From Prorocentrum cordatum (Eukaryota > Sar > Dinophyceae > Prorocentrales > Prorocentraceae): a stretch of 47,500 nt of DNA. How positions within the stretch are numbered: the first letter of the stretch is position 1; each line of letters starts with the position of its first letter. The DNA lies in the NCBI GenBank assembly GCA_963575745.1, contig CAUYUJ010002725.1, positions 1 through 47,500 of the forward strand. Direction: 5' to 3'. Position numbers and translations under genes: made by a program. The notes beneath the pieces are model-generated. The model did no database searches. It had not been told where the DNA came from and saw only the letters and a list, made by a program, of their open reading frames with translations. Below are positions 1-10,140 of this stretch, in pieces.

Positions 1-1440
1 GGGTGCGCGGATGTGTGATTATCATGGAAACTGGTGATGCACGGGGTGCTATACAATCTCGTCGATAGCTGGCAGGCCAGATTCTTTGGAGTACACTTGG
101 ACATTGGGCCTCGCGTCACGCACACCTGGTGGTCTGACACCATCTATCTCGCAGCCTCTGGTATTTCATAGCTGCACGTTATGGTGCAGGAGTTGGCGCA
201 TGCCCTGAACGAGCACGCCGCCCAGTGGACATGTTTGCTTCTCCAGAGAGCGAAGATTTGGGAGAACGCGCTGTTCCGGCGTATGGTTGCAATCGTCGCC
301 TTTGGCGTATGGTTTGCAATCGTCACCAGCCCGACGAGATTTTTACGTGCACGTCCTGCGAAGCGCGAGCACTGCCGTCCTGGCGGCACTATGTGTGACC
401 ACCGACGCTGCAGCGACGGCCGTGTTGCGCAAAGTGTGCGCCATGGCATCCGAGATGCAACATGAAAGGTCGAAGCGCACGACTCTGCAGCCACCCCGTC
501 GTATCATGCACTGGAGTTTTGCCCTGTGGTGGCGAAGTACCATTGCCCGAGAGGCCCGAAACGCATGCTGATTACAGGCACCCGCCACAGAGGCAGGGAC
601 ACCCGAGCACGCTGTGGGAGTGCATCTTCGACAAACACGTTGGCGATACCTGGCAGTCTTTAGCCGCTGGCAATGATTGGATGCCCAAGTTCGATGCTTC
701 CCGAAACCCTTGTGTTTGAAGGTCTTCGGATGGCGGTCGTGGACGAGCATTGGCAATCGCGCACGAGCAGCAGGTCGCATGATGAGGCGCCACCTGCGAA
801 ACGCATGCGGGCAGCACCTCCACCCGAGATGCAGTCAGAAATGTAGACCTATTCAGGTGGGCGCTCTGGCCACCTCCGTGCATCGTTTTTGGCGGTTCGC
901 AGCTCGTACGCAGCTGGCTCAACGGATGGCTGTCGAGCGCAATCTCTGCAAGTATGTCTTCCACTCGGCGTGGTTCGTTGCTGGAGAAATCGGTATCCAG
1001 TACGGATTGAACGCCGCCCGCATCGTGGTATCATTTTGGCTTGCACGCGTATCGGGGGTTCTACTCGGATTTCGGCAGCGTGGTGAACCTGCAGGACTGC
1101 TCACTACGTTGGTGCGACCGCCGCCAATTCTGACGGCAATTAGCTGGAAGACGGAGCGGTGCTGGAGCGGTGTTGCACGCAGTCTTCCGTGGCGGGTCGA
1201 AGTTCAGCAGATTATGCGACATTGTTGTGCCTTTGGACGTGACATCGGAGCCCTACTCGTTGGTTTGGTTTTCTTGGGAGGAGTTTTGCAAGACGGCATG
1301 GACTACGACATGGCATATACACACGTCCTCTCTCTATCTGGAATTGAAGTGGAGGCGATCAGGGATCGTGCCCTGGCATTCTTTCACCAGACGAAGTACT
1401 CACCCGAACGAAGCGCCGCGAAGTGTCGCCAGGGACACAT
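1..1440. other. unassigned non-repetitive region
   Basis: This stretch lacks the simple repeats that fill most of the window. The longest open frame on the + strand is 677-1447 (256 codons, if the first codon is taken as a start). It has a possible hydrophobic stretch near codons 200-210 but no motif I recognise, and it runs directly into a GGA microsatellite. A near-duplicate of about 19 bp lies at 283-324. It could be a decayed coding or transposon-derived segment. No function is assigned. Confidence 0.3.
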
Positions 1441-1446
1441 GGGATG

Positions 1447-1580
1447 AGGAGGAGGAGGAGGAGGAGGAGGAGGAGGAGGAGGAGGACGAGAAGGAGGCGG
1501 AGGAGTTCGAGGAGGGGAGGAGGAGGAGGAGGAGGAGGAGAAGGACGAGCAGCAGGAGGAGGAGGAGGAGGAGGACTAGA
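1447..1580 (+). repeat. (GGA)n microsatellite
   Basis: Almost pure GGA/GAG repeat with a few GAC, AAG and GCG interruptions. Open frames here give only poly-Glu, poly-Arg or poly-Gly. Confidence 0.95.
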
Positions 1581-1890
1581 ATGGGCCAGGGCTCAGGCTC
1601 CAACGTTTAACTGCACGCTCAATGCCGTATCTATACCCTGATGCTGCGTTGGGCCTGTATGGCGCGTGAAGGTCGGCCTTTCTCGGCTGGCGCGCACGGG
1701 CGCGCTCGGGCCGCAGGCGCTTGCTGGCGTGCACGGGCACGCTCGGGGGGGGGCCCGGCGGCGCTCCCGCAGCGCCTCCAGGAGGCGTCTGCACAGGGGA
1801 GGTGGAGGACAGGTGCTTGCCAGTCGTCGGACGAACACCCTATGATATTGTAAGGCCGACCGCGCGTCAGCGAGGGGGAGGGGTGGAGCT
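1581..1890. other. GC-rich spacer between two GGA tracts
   Basis: Nothing recognisable. It contains short local repeats of a GCGYGCACGGGC type at about 1688-1745. Confidence 0.3.
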
Positions 1891-2069
1891 GGAGAAGCAG
1901 GAGGAAGAGGAGCAGGAGGAGAGGGAGGAGGAGAAGGAGGAGGAGGACGATGAGGAGGAGGAGGAGGAGGAGGAGGAGGAGGAGGAGGAGGAGGAGGAGG
2001 AGGAGGAGGAGGAGGAGGAGGAGGAGGACGAGGACGAGGAGGAGGAGGAGGCGGAGGACGAGGAGGAGT
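1891..2069 (+). repeat. (GGA)n microsatellite
   Basis: A long purine-only GGA/GAG tract with an uninterrupted core at about 1951-2025. It is a mirror-symmetric purine tract, so triplex (H-DNA) formation is possible in principle. Confidence 0.95.
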
Positions 2070-2862
2070 GGATTTTCCGCGGTGCGTCCTGGGCACGACA
2101 GATTGTGGAGCCCCGTACGTACGCATCATACCCACCCCTGGCGCACAAGCCTTCCAGCGCCCTGCTGCTGACCCTGGCGGCTCGATCGTGATCCCGATCT
2201 TCCTGCTCCTCTCTTCACCCTGCTGCTCCGCCAGCCAGGCTCGAGGGAGGAAGCTCCAAGTCTCGCCCGGGCGCAGCTGTCCAGCCTCCAGACCGCTGGA
2301 GCCATGTCCGACGCTGGATCTGAGGCCGAAGAGGCCCCTGCCGCCCATTGCTGCGCTGAGGGTCTCCTCCCCCTTTCTCGTCCCCCTCCTCCTCCTCCCC
2401 CCCCCACCTCGCTCCTCCCCTCCCCCGCGCCCCTCCTCCCAGTCCTCCTCACCCATCCTCCCCCTTCTCCTGCCCTCCTCCCCCCGTCCTCCCCCCTCCT
2501 CCCCCTCCCCCCGCGTCCTAGTCCAGTCCAGCCCTGGAACCCCCAATAGAACTCCGTAGGGAGCTCCCTGCGCCCCCGCGTAGAAGCCCCCTCGAGAACC
2601 CTCCCTCCCTCCCTCCTCCATCGTTCCTCCTCCATCCCTCCCTCCCTCCTCCTTCCTCCCTCTCTCCTTCTTCCCTCCTCTCTCCACCTCTCATGTTCGT
2701 GCCCAGTGCTTCGGTCGTGTAACTTCGCTTCGCGATCGGTCCTATCCTATCCTATCCCTCCCTTCCTCCCTCCAACCATCCGCGGCCCTCACTCCCCTTG
2801 CCCCCCTCCTCCCCCTGCCCCCCTCCCCGCCCGCGCGCGCGGGAGCGCGCGCGCGGAGGGGG
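2070..2862. repeat. pyrimidine-rich CCT/CCCT tract region
   Basis: From about 2370 to 2700 the + strand is nearly all C and T (CCTCCC-type repeats), so it is biased opposite to the GGA tracts on either side. A CG-alternating segment lies near 2828-2857 and includes the perfect palindrome CCCGCGCGCGCGGG. No gene is seen. Confidence 0.7.
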
Positions 2863-2929
2863 GAGAGGAGGAGGAGGAGGAGGAGGAGGAGGAGGAGGAG
2901 GAGGAGGAGGAGGAGGAGGAGGAGGACCA
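2863..2929 (+). repeat. (GGA)n microsatellite
   Basis: An uninterrupted GGA run directly after a CG-alternating segment. Confidence 0.95.
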
Positions 2930-3059
2930 CTGCAAACCCAAGACGAAGCAACGATATTGCAAGAAACCCTTCCTCCAAGTTCCCTCTTCATAGGCCTCTA
3001 CAAGGGTTTCGTTTTACTTAGGGAAGTGCCCCGTTGGAAGACACCCGTTTGAAAACCCA

Positions 3060-3228
3060 GAACTGTGCCAGAACACCGTTCTTGGGACTTCAACGCCGCG
3101 AATCACCAGAATCACGCCAACACGCTACCCTTGGGACTTCAGTACCTCCCCGAATCAACATGAGTATTGCGCCCTGACATTCCGACATCGTGCCAAAATA
3201 CCGCCTTTGGGACGTTCACTTTGAGATA
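3060..3228 (+). repeat. three degenerate copies of a TTGGGAC-type repeat
   Basis: Segments near 3066, 3112 and 3191 share the pattern GCCARAAYACCG, then CTTGGGAC and TTCA. Copies are about 50-80 bp apart and quite diverged. Confidence 0.45.
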
Positions 3229-3583
3229 CCGTGAAACAGCTGCCACCTCTGAAGACGAATGTGCGGGGCGCTCAATCGAGGGCTACATTTTGGAAAGGAA
3301 CCGCCCTCCATCTGTGAAAGTCTTGCAAACTCTGAAAACGAATGCGCGCCGCACCAAGGCGAGAGCCTCATTTCGAAAACAGCCCGCCCTCCATCTGTGA
3401 AGCTCTTGCAATGTTTGAGACGAGTGTGCGCGGCGCTTAGGCGAGAGCCACATTTTGAAAACCGCCCGACCTCCATTCGTGAAATGCTCGCAACCTTTAA
3501 GACGAGCGTGCGCGGCGCTGGGGCGAGAGTTACATTTTGAAAGCGACCCGCCTTCTATCCGTGAAACAATCGCAACGTCTAAG
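3229..3583 (+). repeat. ~82-bp tandem repeat, about four copies
   Basis: Each unit carries a GTGCGCGGCGC-like block, GCGAGAG, CATTTTGAAA, CCGCCC, CTCCATCTGTGAAA and a GCAA block ending near AAGACGA. Unit starts recur at about 82-84 bp. The last unit ends near 3583. Confidence 0.8.
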
Positions 3584-3654
3584 TTTAGGGGTCATGAAAA
3601 GTGAGGAACCGGCCTCGAGGTGCGACAGGGAGCAATTCTGTACAACGAAGAAGG

Positions 3655-4030
3655 CTGGAGGAGGAGGAGGAGGAGGAGAGGATGAGCGGAGGAGGAGGAG
3701 GAGGAGGAGGAGGAGGAGGAGGAGGAGGAGGAGGAGGAGCGGAGGAGGAGGAGGAGGAGGAGGAGGAGGAGGAGGAGCAGAGGGAGGGAGGGAGGGAGGC
3801 AGGGAGGGATGAGGGAGGAGGAGGAGGAGGAGGAGGACGAGGAGGAGGAGGAGGAGGGAGGGAGAAGAGAGAGAGAGAGAGGAGGGAGGAGAGAGGAGGA
3901 GTGAGGAGTAAGGAGGGAGCCGGGAGCAGGAGGAGGGGGAGGAGGAGGGAGTAGGGAGGAGGAGAGAGTGGAGGGAGGAAGGAGGGAGGAAGGAGGGAGG
4001 GAAGGGTTGCGATGGGAGAGGAGGATGAGG
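3655..4030 (+). repeat. (GGA)n / GGGA purine tract
   Basis: About 375 bp almost without pyrimidines: GGA, GGAGGGA and GA repeats. It runs directly into the GAT/GCT tract that follows. Confidence 0.95.
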
Positions 4031-4038
4031 AGGAGAGC

Positions 4039-4088
4039 GATGCTGCTGCTGCTGATGATGATGCTGATGCTGATGCTGATGCTGATGC

Positions 4089-4138
<50 letters not shown>

Positions 4139-4345
4139 CTGTTGCTGCTGTTGCTGATGATGATGATGTTGTTGCCGATGATGGTGGTGATGAAGATGAT
4201 GGTGATAATGACGATGCTGGTGATGATGAAGGTGATGCTGGTGATGATGGTACTGGTGGTGATGATGCTGGTGATGATGATGATGTTGATCATGATGGTG
4301 CTGATGCTGATGCTGATTATGATGCTGCTTATGATGACGATACTT

Positions 4346-4404
<59 letters not shown>

Positions 4405-4595
4405 GCAGATAATGATGATGATGATGATGATGATGATTATGCTGATGATGCTGATGAAGGTGATGGTGATGATGGTGATGATGCTGATGCTGATGCTGAT
4501 GCTGATGATTATGATGATGATGCTGATGCTGATGATGATGCTGATGATGCTGATGATGATGATGCTGATGCTGATGCTGATGCTGATGCTGATGC

Positions 4596-4648
<53 letters not shown>

Positions 4649-4649
4649 C

Positions 4650-4710
<61 letters not shown>
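4039..4710 (+). repeat. (GAT/GCT)n trinucleotide tract, ~670 bp
   Basis: The triplets GAT and GCT, with rare GGT, GAC and TAT variants, continue for about 670 bp. Long frames here encode only poly-Asp/Ala, poly-Met/Leu or, on the minus strand, poly-His/Gln or poly-Ile/Ser. They are not treated as genes. Confidence 0.97.
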
Positions 4711-5149
4711 CATGCTGAGGCACCCCTTTTCCCGCCGCATGCGAAGTGTGACAGCAGCGGCACGAGAGGGCGCCGAGAGGCCTCGGGGAGAGTTGGTGGA
4801 AGCTGTGGCCGACCCGAAGAGGAGGGGGGAGGAGCTCGGAGGGGCAGCCTCGATCTTGGACGCTGTGTCTGTTTCGATGGTCAGGCGATCGCAAACATGG
4901 ATCAAGGGGGCGTGGATGAGCGACGGGTTGCGTTTCCATGGGAGATTGCGGATTTCCGCCGCCGAACGAGGCGGCACCAGCCGCATTTTGGGGAAGTGCC
5001 GCGCGCCAAATCCATGGATCGCTAATCCATGTTTGCGCGCCCCCGAGTTTCGATGGGGCAGCTGGGGCCAACTTCTCCGTCCGAGAGTTCGTTCCGTGCC
5101 TTTGCACAGTCCAATACCCAGACAGCCTGATTTTTCAGGACGGCGTCCC
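4711..5149. other. unassigned GC-rich spacer
   Basis: No gene, RNA or clear repeat was recognised. Confidence 0.3.
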
Positions 5150-5285
5150 CAGAAGTTCTTACCCTTTCCCCGGGGGCCGGTTTTTCATCCTGAGTCGTGT
5201 TTTGACGGTTCCGAGGCCCGGCCAGGGCCCCCCGTGGCCGACATTTGCCAAAAACCTCCCGCCCTGACTTTTTTAAGACGCGATC
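5150..5285 (-). repeat. dispersed repeat family alpha, partial inverted copy
   Basis: Its reverse complement aligns with 5940-6065 and 40640-40760. Shared blocks, read in that orientation, are GGGAGG, a GGCC-rich segment, then GGACCGTCAA and a GATGAAAA block. Confidence 0.65.
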
Positions 5286-5354
5286 GTGCCTGGGTCGTGC
5301 TGTTCCGGGCGATCCCCACCCGAGAGCGCGCGGCGGGATTCGGGGGCCCCCAAA

Positions 5355-5550
5355 CGGGGTGGTGACCACACCGTGTGGTGAGTCGGTGGGGATTCGGGGC
5401 CACCGCACGGTTTTCGGGTCGCTCTCCGCGAGGACGTCTCGTGCGACTGGGGCATCCGAGGTCCCAAAACCGTGCGTTGACGGACCGTGCGGTGAGGTCT
5501 TGGGGGATTTCGAGGTCACCGCACGGTCTGTCACCGCACCGTTTCGGGAC
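5355..5550. repeat. short inverted CCGCACGGT repeats
   Basis: The 9-mer CCGCACGGT and its reverse complement ACCGTGCGG, or close variants, occur at least five times in under 200 bp, in both orientations. Confidence 0.55.
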
Positions 5551-5561
5551 TCCAAAGTTAG

Positions 5562-5612
5562 GTCGGGCATCTTCCCCTACAGGCGGGTTTTGGACGAAAA
5601 CAAAATACACTA
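5562..5612 (-). mobile_element. TIR element family, truncated copy E (one end)
   Basis: Begins GTCGGGCATCTTCCCCTACA and continues into a GGTTTTGGACGAAAAC block. This is the reverse complement of the right end of the copies at 7029, 19663 and 41364. Only one terminus is present. Confidence 0.6.
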
Positions 5613-5814
5613 AGGAAAAACAGCCCAAACTCAGAGGGACCCCCGGGGAGCACCACCCGCTTCCTTCCCTGCCTGGGGCCTGGCGGCCGCTGGCGTGCAG
5701 CAGCGCCCCTCGGCGAGGCCGCGGGGCGGGCTACAGGCCCTCGGGGAGGCGCCGGCACGCGCTGGGCCCAGCGGCCGCGCCACGGGTGTCGGGGGCGGCA
5801 GAGAGGGGGGTGAT

Positions 5815-5905
5815 GACCAGGGTGGCTCAAGAGACGGGGTTCGATGCAAACGGGGTCAGCCAGGGCACCGGATCCTGCAGGATCCTGCGAAGAACCCCTC
5901 TGGCT
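5815..5905 (+). repeat. repeat shared with 19285-19460
   Basis: GGCTCAAGAGACGGGGTKC followed by a cluster of GGATCCTGCAGGATC-like palindromes and a GGCTGACC block recurs near 19295-19445. Confidence 0.5.
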
Positions 5906-5939
5906 GACCAGGGGGGGGGATGCCCAGAGATCCAACGTG

Positions 5940-6260
5940 TTGGAAAAGTCAAGGCGTAGGTTTTTCGCAAGCTTCGGCCCCCAGGGGCCTTCGGCGGGCC
6001 TCGGGACCGTCAAGAAACGACTCGGGGTGAAAAGCCGGTCCTGGGGAATGGGTCGGAACTTCCGGGGACCCCGTAGTGACCAAGTCACGGCATCGGATCT
6101 CTGGGTATATCATGGCCTGGGCCATGATATTTCCCCAGGTTTCGCGGCGCCTCTTCTGATTCCATTGCGTCCCTGGCCTCCCTTGGGCCGCGCACGTGCC
6201 GCCGGCCATGATTTGCATCCCCCCTCCTCTTGGACGCCCCCCTCATGGCCGCCACCGGAG
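5940..6260 (+). repeat. dispersed repeat family alpha, long copy
   Basis: This ~320-bp block is collinear with 40640-40960. Shared landmarks in order are GGACCGTCAA, a GATGAAAA-like block, GGGCCATGATATTTCCCC, GGCGCCTCTTCT, a GTCCCTGGCC block, GGCCATGATTTGCA and CTCTTGGACGCCC. The 24-bp perfect palindrome at 6107-6130 lies inside it. No coding capacity is evident. Confidence 0.75.
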
Positions 6261-6304
6261 ATGCAGGGTGTGTGAGGCGGGTCGTGGGAGCTCTCTTCGT
6301 TCCA

Positions 6305-6540
6305 TCTGACAGCCCAGGCCTCGAGGTTGACACCAACACCGAATATCGTCGGTGTGCCTCCACCGAGGGAGGAAGCTCCCGATCTCGGTGCTGGCGGTGA
6401 TAGTCTGGCTTCTCAGGTGACCGAAATACGACCTCCAACATCGACATCTAGGATCATCTTCCCCCTGAGGAGGCACCCCCCTGTGTTGGTGTTGGTGACC
6501 CTTTCCAGGCCTCCACTGACAGCCCCAGCCTGTCCGGAGG
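6305..6540. repeat. imperfect inverted-repeat element
   Basis: The left arm around 6326-6365 (GACACCAACACCG then GGTGTGCCTCC) pairs with the right arm around 6470-6512, which reads GGTGCCTCC then ACCAACACCAACAC on the other strand. The outer AGGCCT/CTGACAGCCC blocks also face each other. Confidence 0.4.
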
Positions 6541-7028
6541 GGAACAGCATGCACGGGATGCAGACCTGGTGCCCACGAAGTGGTGGAGATGTCCAGGGGA
6601 GGGCACGTACCGGACAACAAAAACACGTCGAATGTATGGGGGACGTGCTTCGGAAGATTGAAGGGGGTTCCATGGGACCTGGCGATGTTCAAGAGGCACA
6701 TGGACACTCTGCAGCCTCAGACATTTCTTGTCGAGCGTCACTCCAAGGCGTTTGCGCTCAGCCCTGTTCTCATTGGTTGACGCGCAGGTCAGAAGGCCAG
6801 TTCCGCAACGGTGGGCGCGCGTCTCCAGAAGCTCCCATGAGGCGTACGCAATCTCCAGGGAGAGTGGGTGCAGCCTGGTTTAGTAAGCTTCGCGTGGGAG
6901 GTCCTCGCAGTTAGCTTGGCTTGGCCCCTCGCTTACCCTTGTGCGGCCTCCGTGCAAGCGGCGCGTCCCGCCTGACAGGTCTTCGAAGTTTGCCTCGGTT
7001 GGCCCTGGTTTGGCTTGGCGCGAGTTAA
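6541..7028. other. unassigned spacer
   Basis: No gene was recognised. TTGGCTTGGC-type short repeats occur at 6910-7020 and resemble the flank at 12090-12210. Confidence 0.3.
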
Positions 7029-7182
7029 GTCGGGCGTGTCCCTCCACAGGAGGAATATTCAAAAATAGTAAAAGCAATTGTCCGGGGACGATGTTTTGAT
7101 TATGTTTGAGTATTTTATGAATATGTTGTTTGACTATTTTTCATTTTCGTACAAATTCCGCCTGTAGGAGGACATGCCCGAC
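7029..7182 (+). mobile_element. TIR element (MITE-like) copy A, ~154 bp
   Basis: The left end GTCGGGCGTGTCCCTCCACA is mirrored by the right end, whose reverse complement is GTCGGGCATGTCCTCCTACA. The interior is AT-rich (GATTATGTTTGAGTATTTT, then an AAATTCCGCCTG block) and has no ORF. Short size, no coding capacity and inverted termini fit a non-autonomous DNA transposon. No target-site duplication could be fixed by eye. Confidence 0.7.
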
Positions 7183-7397
7183 CGAAGGCTTGAGGCCAGT
7201 TGCATGAGCGGAATTCTCAACCTCTCTGGTTTGGCGCGGTTCGGAGCTCGCTGCTCTTGAGCCGCACAACTTCTAGACGCTTCGCGTACTTGGCCTCACC
7301 AGCCCATCAAGAAACGATGTCCCAGGGAGTTGCCCTGATCAGGGATGTGGAGGAGCATGCAGTGAAACAAAGGGCTGGGGAAGCCGTCATGCCCCAA

Positions 7398-7816
7398 GAG
7401 GGGGAGGATGGAGGAACAGGAGGAGGAGGAGAAGGGAGAGGGGGAGGGGGAAGAGGAAGAAGGGAGGAGGAGGAACAGGCGGATGAGGGAGCGGAGGAGG
7501 AGGAGGAGGAGGAGGAGGAGGGCGAGGATGATGATGATGATGCTGCTGATGATGCTGCTGATGATGATGCTGATGATGATGATGATGCTGATGCTGATGC
7601 TGATGCTGCTGATGATGATGATGATGATGATGATGCTGCTGATGACGCTGCTGATGATGATGCTGATGATGCTGATGATGCTGCTGATGCTGGTGCTGAT
7701 GCTGATGCTGATGCTGATGATGCTGATGATGATGTTGATGCTGCTGCTGCTGCTGATGCTGATGCTGATGCTGCTGATGATGAGGAGGAGGAAGAGGAGG
7801 AGGTGGAGGAGAAGGA
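7398..7816 (+). repeat. (GGA)n followed by (GAT/GCT)n composite microsatellite
   Basis: GGA-rich purine tract at 7398-7525, then GAT/GCT triplets to about 7782, then GGA again. It repeats the order seen at 3655-4710. Open frames encode only low-complexity peptides. Confidence 0.95.
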
Positions 7817-7849
7817 GTGAGGAGGACGAGCAGAAAGTCCAGAGGCCTC

Positions 7850-8110
7850 TTGGATGCCTCTCGAAGTCTCTTCGGATGTCTCTTGAGAGCTTCTCGGAGT
7901 ACTCTTGGGGCGTCTTGGGGGCCTTCTGGCGGTCCCAGTGAACTTGGAGCGTCTTGGGTGCCTCGGGGAAGACTCTTGGAGCCTCTTCGGGCCTCTTGGG
8001 GATCCCTCTGGGGAACTCCTTGGGGCCTTCTTAAGGCAACGTGGCCCCCTCTCGGGGCCCTCTTGGGGCACTCCTGGGAGCCTTGGGGGTCATCTCGGAG
8101 GAGTTCGAAT
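7850..8110 (+). repeat. CTTGG quasi-periodic array, + orientation
   Basis: CTTGG or CTCGG recurs roughly every 10-13 bp, separated by GRCCTCT and GGGCC spacers. Confidence 0.8.
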
Positions 8111-8900
8111 TGAAGGGAGGGGTCAATCATCCCGTCCCCCATCAGAAGTCCCAGATTGGTTCAACACCTCAGGAAGAAATCACTGCTTTGGCGCTCCTCG
8201 TCGAGGCCATCATGGACGGCCTAGCCGCTCGCGGCCCGCCCTGTCCAGGTCCAGGGGAGGGGGAAGTGTACCCATCTGTCGTTGACAGTAAGTATTTCTG
8301 GCTTCCCAGAACTCGGGGGTGGATAGACCTCCTACCCTGGCACGTCGATTAGCGAATTGGCCGTTTCCGGTTCGCGAGAGGGCGTCGCGGCCGTCATTTT
8401 TACGGGTCCAGGTCCGTCGGTTTCGGTCTTAGGCCGTTTTCACTAAGGGGAGGTTTATTAAAGGGAGGTTTGTCCACCACCGAAAAACCCAATCTACTTC
8501 AACCGCCTTCCTACTTCAATAACCGATGCGGTTTGGCTGTTGTTTGTTATTCCTTGGGCGGGCCCGGACCCAATCTGCTTCGTCCGCCTTCCTGCTTCGT
8601 GCTTCTACCTGCTTCTTCCGACCGGCGTGCAGGGGCCAAGACATTTCTCTCGCACGCAAGTTTTTGGGGCTCACTCCCACCCGCACTCCCGACACAGCAG
8701 CAGCATGCGAGTCTCAGCACACTCAGCGGTCGTGATTGGGACGGGCGGCTACTGGGAGCCAATGGATAGACCCCGGGTGCGCGACGCCGGGGCGAGGTAC
8801 GCCACGCTGGCCCCCCAGCGTCTGAGCCGAAAGCCAGTGCGCGATCGCGGCGGAGTGGAGATCCTGATGCCCGGTGTGCTGGGCCGGTTTTCCACCACCA
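8111..8900. other. unassigned spacer with short local repeats
   Basis: An open frame over 8041-8352 contains a non-repetitive peptide (about 8160-8270) that could be a lone exon but resembles nothing I know. The segments at 8487-8520 and 8567-8602 are imperfect copies of an AATCTRCTTC plus CCGCCTTCCT block. Confidence 0.25.
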
Positions 8901-8929
8901 CCACCACAAGTTGGAGGGGGAGGGGGTCT

Positions 8930-8990
8930 CCCTCGTCCTCCTCCACCTCCTCCTCCTCCTCGTCCCCCTCCTCCTCCTCCATCTCCTTAC
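8930..8990 (-). repeat. (CTC)n microsatellite
   Basis: CTC/CTT pyrimidine triplets, a GGA tract on the minus strand. Confidence 0.85.
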
Positions 8991-9429
8991 CCCCCTACAA
9001 CTTATGGTGGTGGCGGTGGGAAGCAGGCCCATCATGGTGGGCCTGGACTCAGCAGGCAGCTACCAGCACCCCTGCCGTCCGTCAAAAAACAATGCAAAAT
9101 GATCGCGGGGTGCCAGCGTATGGTCCCGATTGTGAAGGCCTTGCGGCCGGTGCCGCTGATCCTGAGTGGGGAGCCCAAGGCGTGAGGGAGGCAAGGGATC
9201 GAAAGGGAAAGTTCCTCCCAGGGAGGGGTGCTTCCCCTCGGGGGGGCGGGGCTCGCACCCGCAGGATACCCCCCCTACCCCACCCACCTCGCGGACCTCC
9301 CCTCCGGGACACCTCCCCACCGGCAATGAGACACAAATTCCAATTTCTTCGGCATAAGTTCCAACCACGTTGGTGCAAATTCCAACCAACCTGGATGACA
9401 AGTTTTTGCGCTTTGCGAGACGTCTGCGG

Positions 9430-9835
9430 CCTGGGCGTTTTAGAGGCGCCTCTGCGAGGCATCTGGGCCCTCTTGGGCCGTTCTGGGGCCATCTTGGAGG
9501 CCTCTTGGGCGGTCTTTTGGCGATCTTTCGGGGCTCTTGGGCCGTCTGGGACCGTCGGAAGGCCGAAAAGGCGCAAATGCCGAAATCCGTCAAAAGCTTA
9601 AAAACATAAATGATTTTGCCCTCTTCGGGCCTTCCTGGAGGACCTGTTGGGCCGTCTTGGAGGCCTCGTGGGGGCCTCGTGGGCCGTCTTGGGCCATCTT
9701 AGGCCGTGTTGAGTGCATCTTGGCTCGTCTTGGAGGCATCTTGGAGCCATCTTAGCCGTCTTGTAAGCCATCTTGGCCGTCTTGGATGCATCTTGGAGAC
9801 CATCTTGGGCCGTCTTGGAGCCGTCTGCAGCAGGA
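9430..9835 (+). repeat. CTTGG array with first ~400-bp unit block
   Basis: Quasi-periodic CTTGGGCC/CTTGGAGGCC array. At 9545-9640 it holds a less GC-rich block (GTCGGAAGGCCGAAAAGGCG, then an AAATGATTTTG block) that recurs in later units. Confidence 0.85.
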
Positions 9836-9884
9836 AAAACCTTTGCAACCGGGTTTTCGGCAATCTCCCGGGACCCCGGCGGGA

Positions 9885-10140
9885 CGGGCCGAAGCCCCAG
9901 GGGGAGTTCTTTTTGGAAAAAGAACCAAAACCAAAAGCCATATCATCCGGCACGCCAGGCACCCCTTTGATAAATCAAAAGGGGGCGGCGGATCGAAGGC
10001 CTACGGCGAATCACCGCCGCCCCCTGCCTTTTTGGAAGCGCCTATGTGGCCGAACGTTGAGGCCAGACCTGCCAAGCTATCGGACCATGTGTTCCCCGAA
10101 TCGGTTTGGAAAGCCTTCGGGGAACACGTGGGCATCTTGA
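9885..10140 (+). repeat. dispersed repeat family beta, long copy
   Basis: Modules in order: GACGGGCCGAAGCCCCAGGG; the palindrome GTTCTTTTTGGAAAAAGAAC at 9906-9925; CCAAAACCAAAA; GGCACGCCAGGCACCCCT; GGGGGCGGCGGAT; and a TACGGCGAATCACCGCCGCC to GGGGAACA segment. The first modules recur at 11463-11640 and the last at 22375-22530. It interrupts the CTTGG array, so it looks inserted. Confidence 0.7.

Noticed and set aside
3530-5107. Very long frames of poly-His, poly-Asp or poly-Ile
   Set aside because: They are translations of the GAT/GCT and GGA tracts, open in several frames and on both strands at once.
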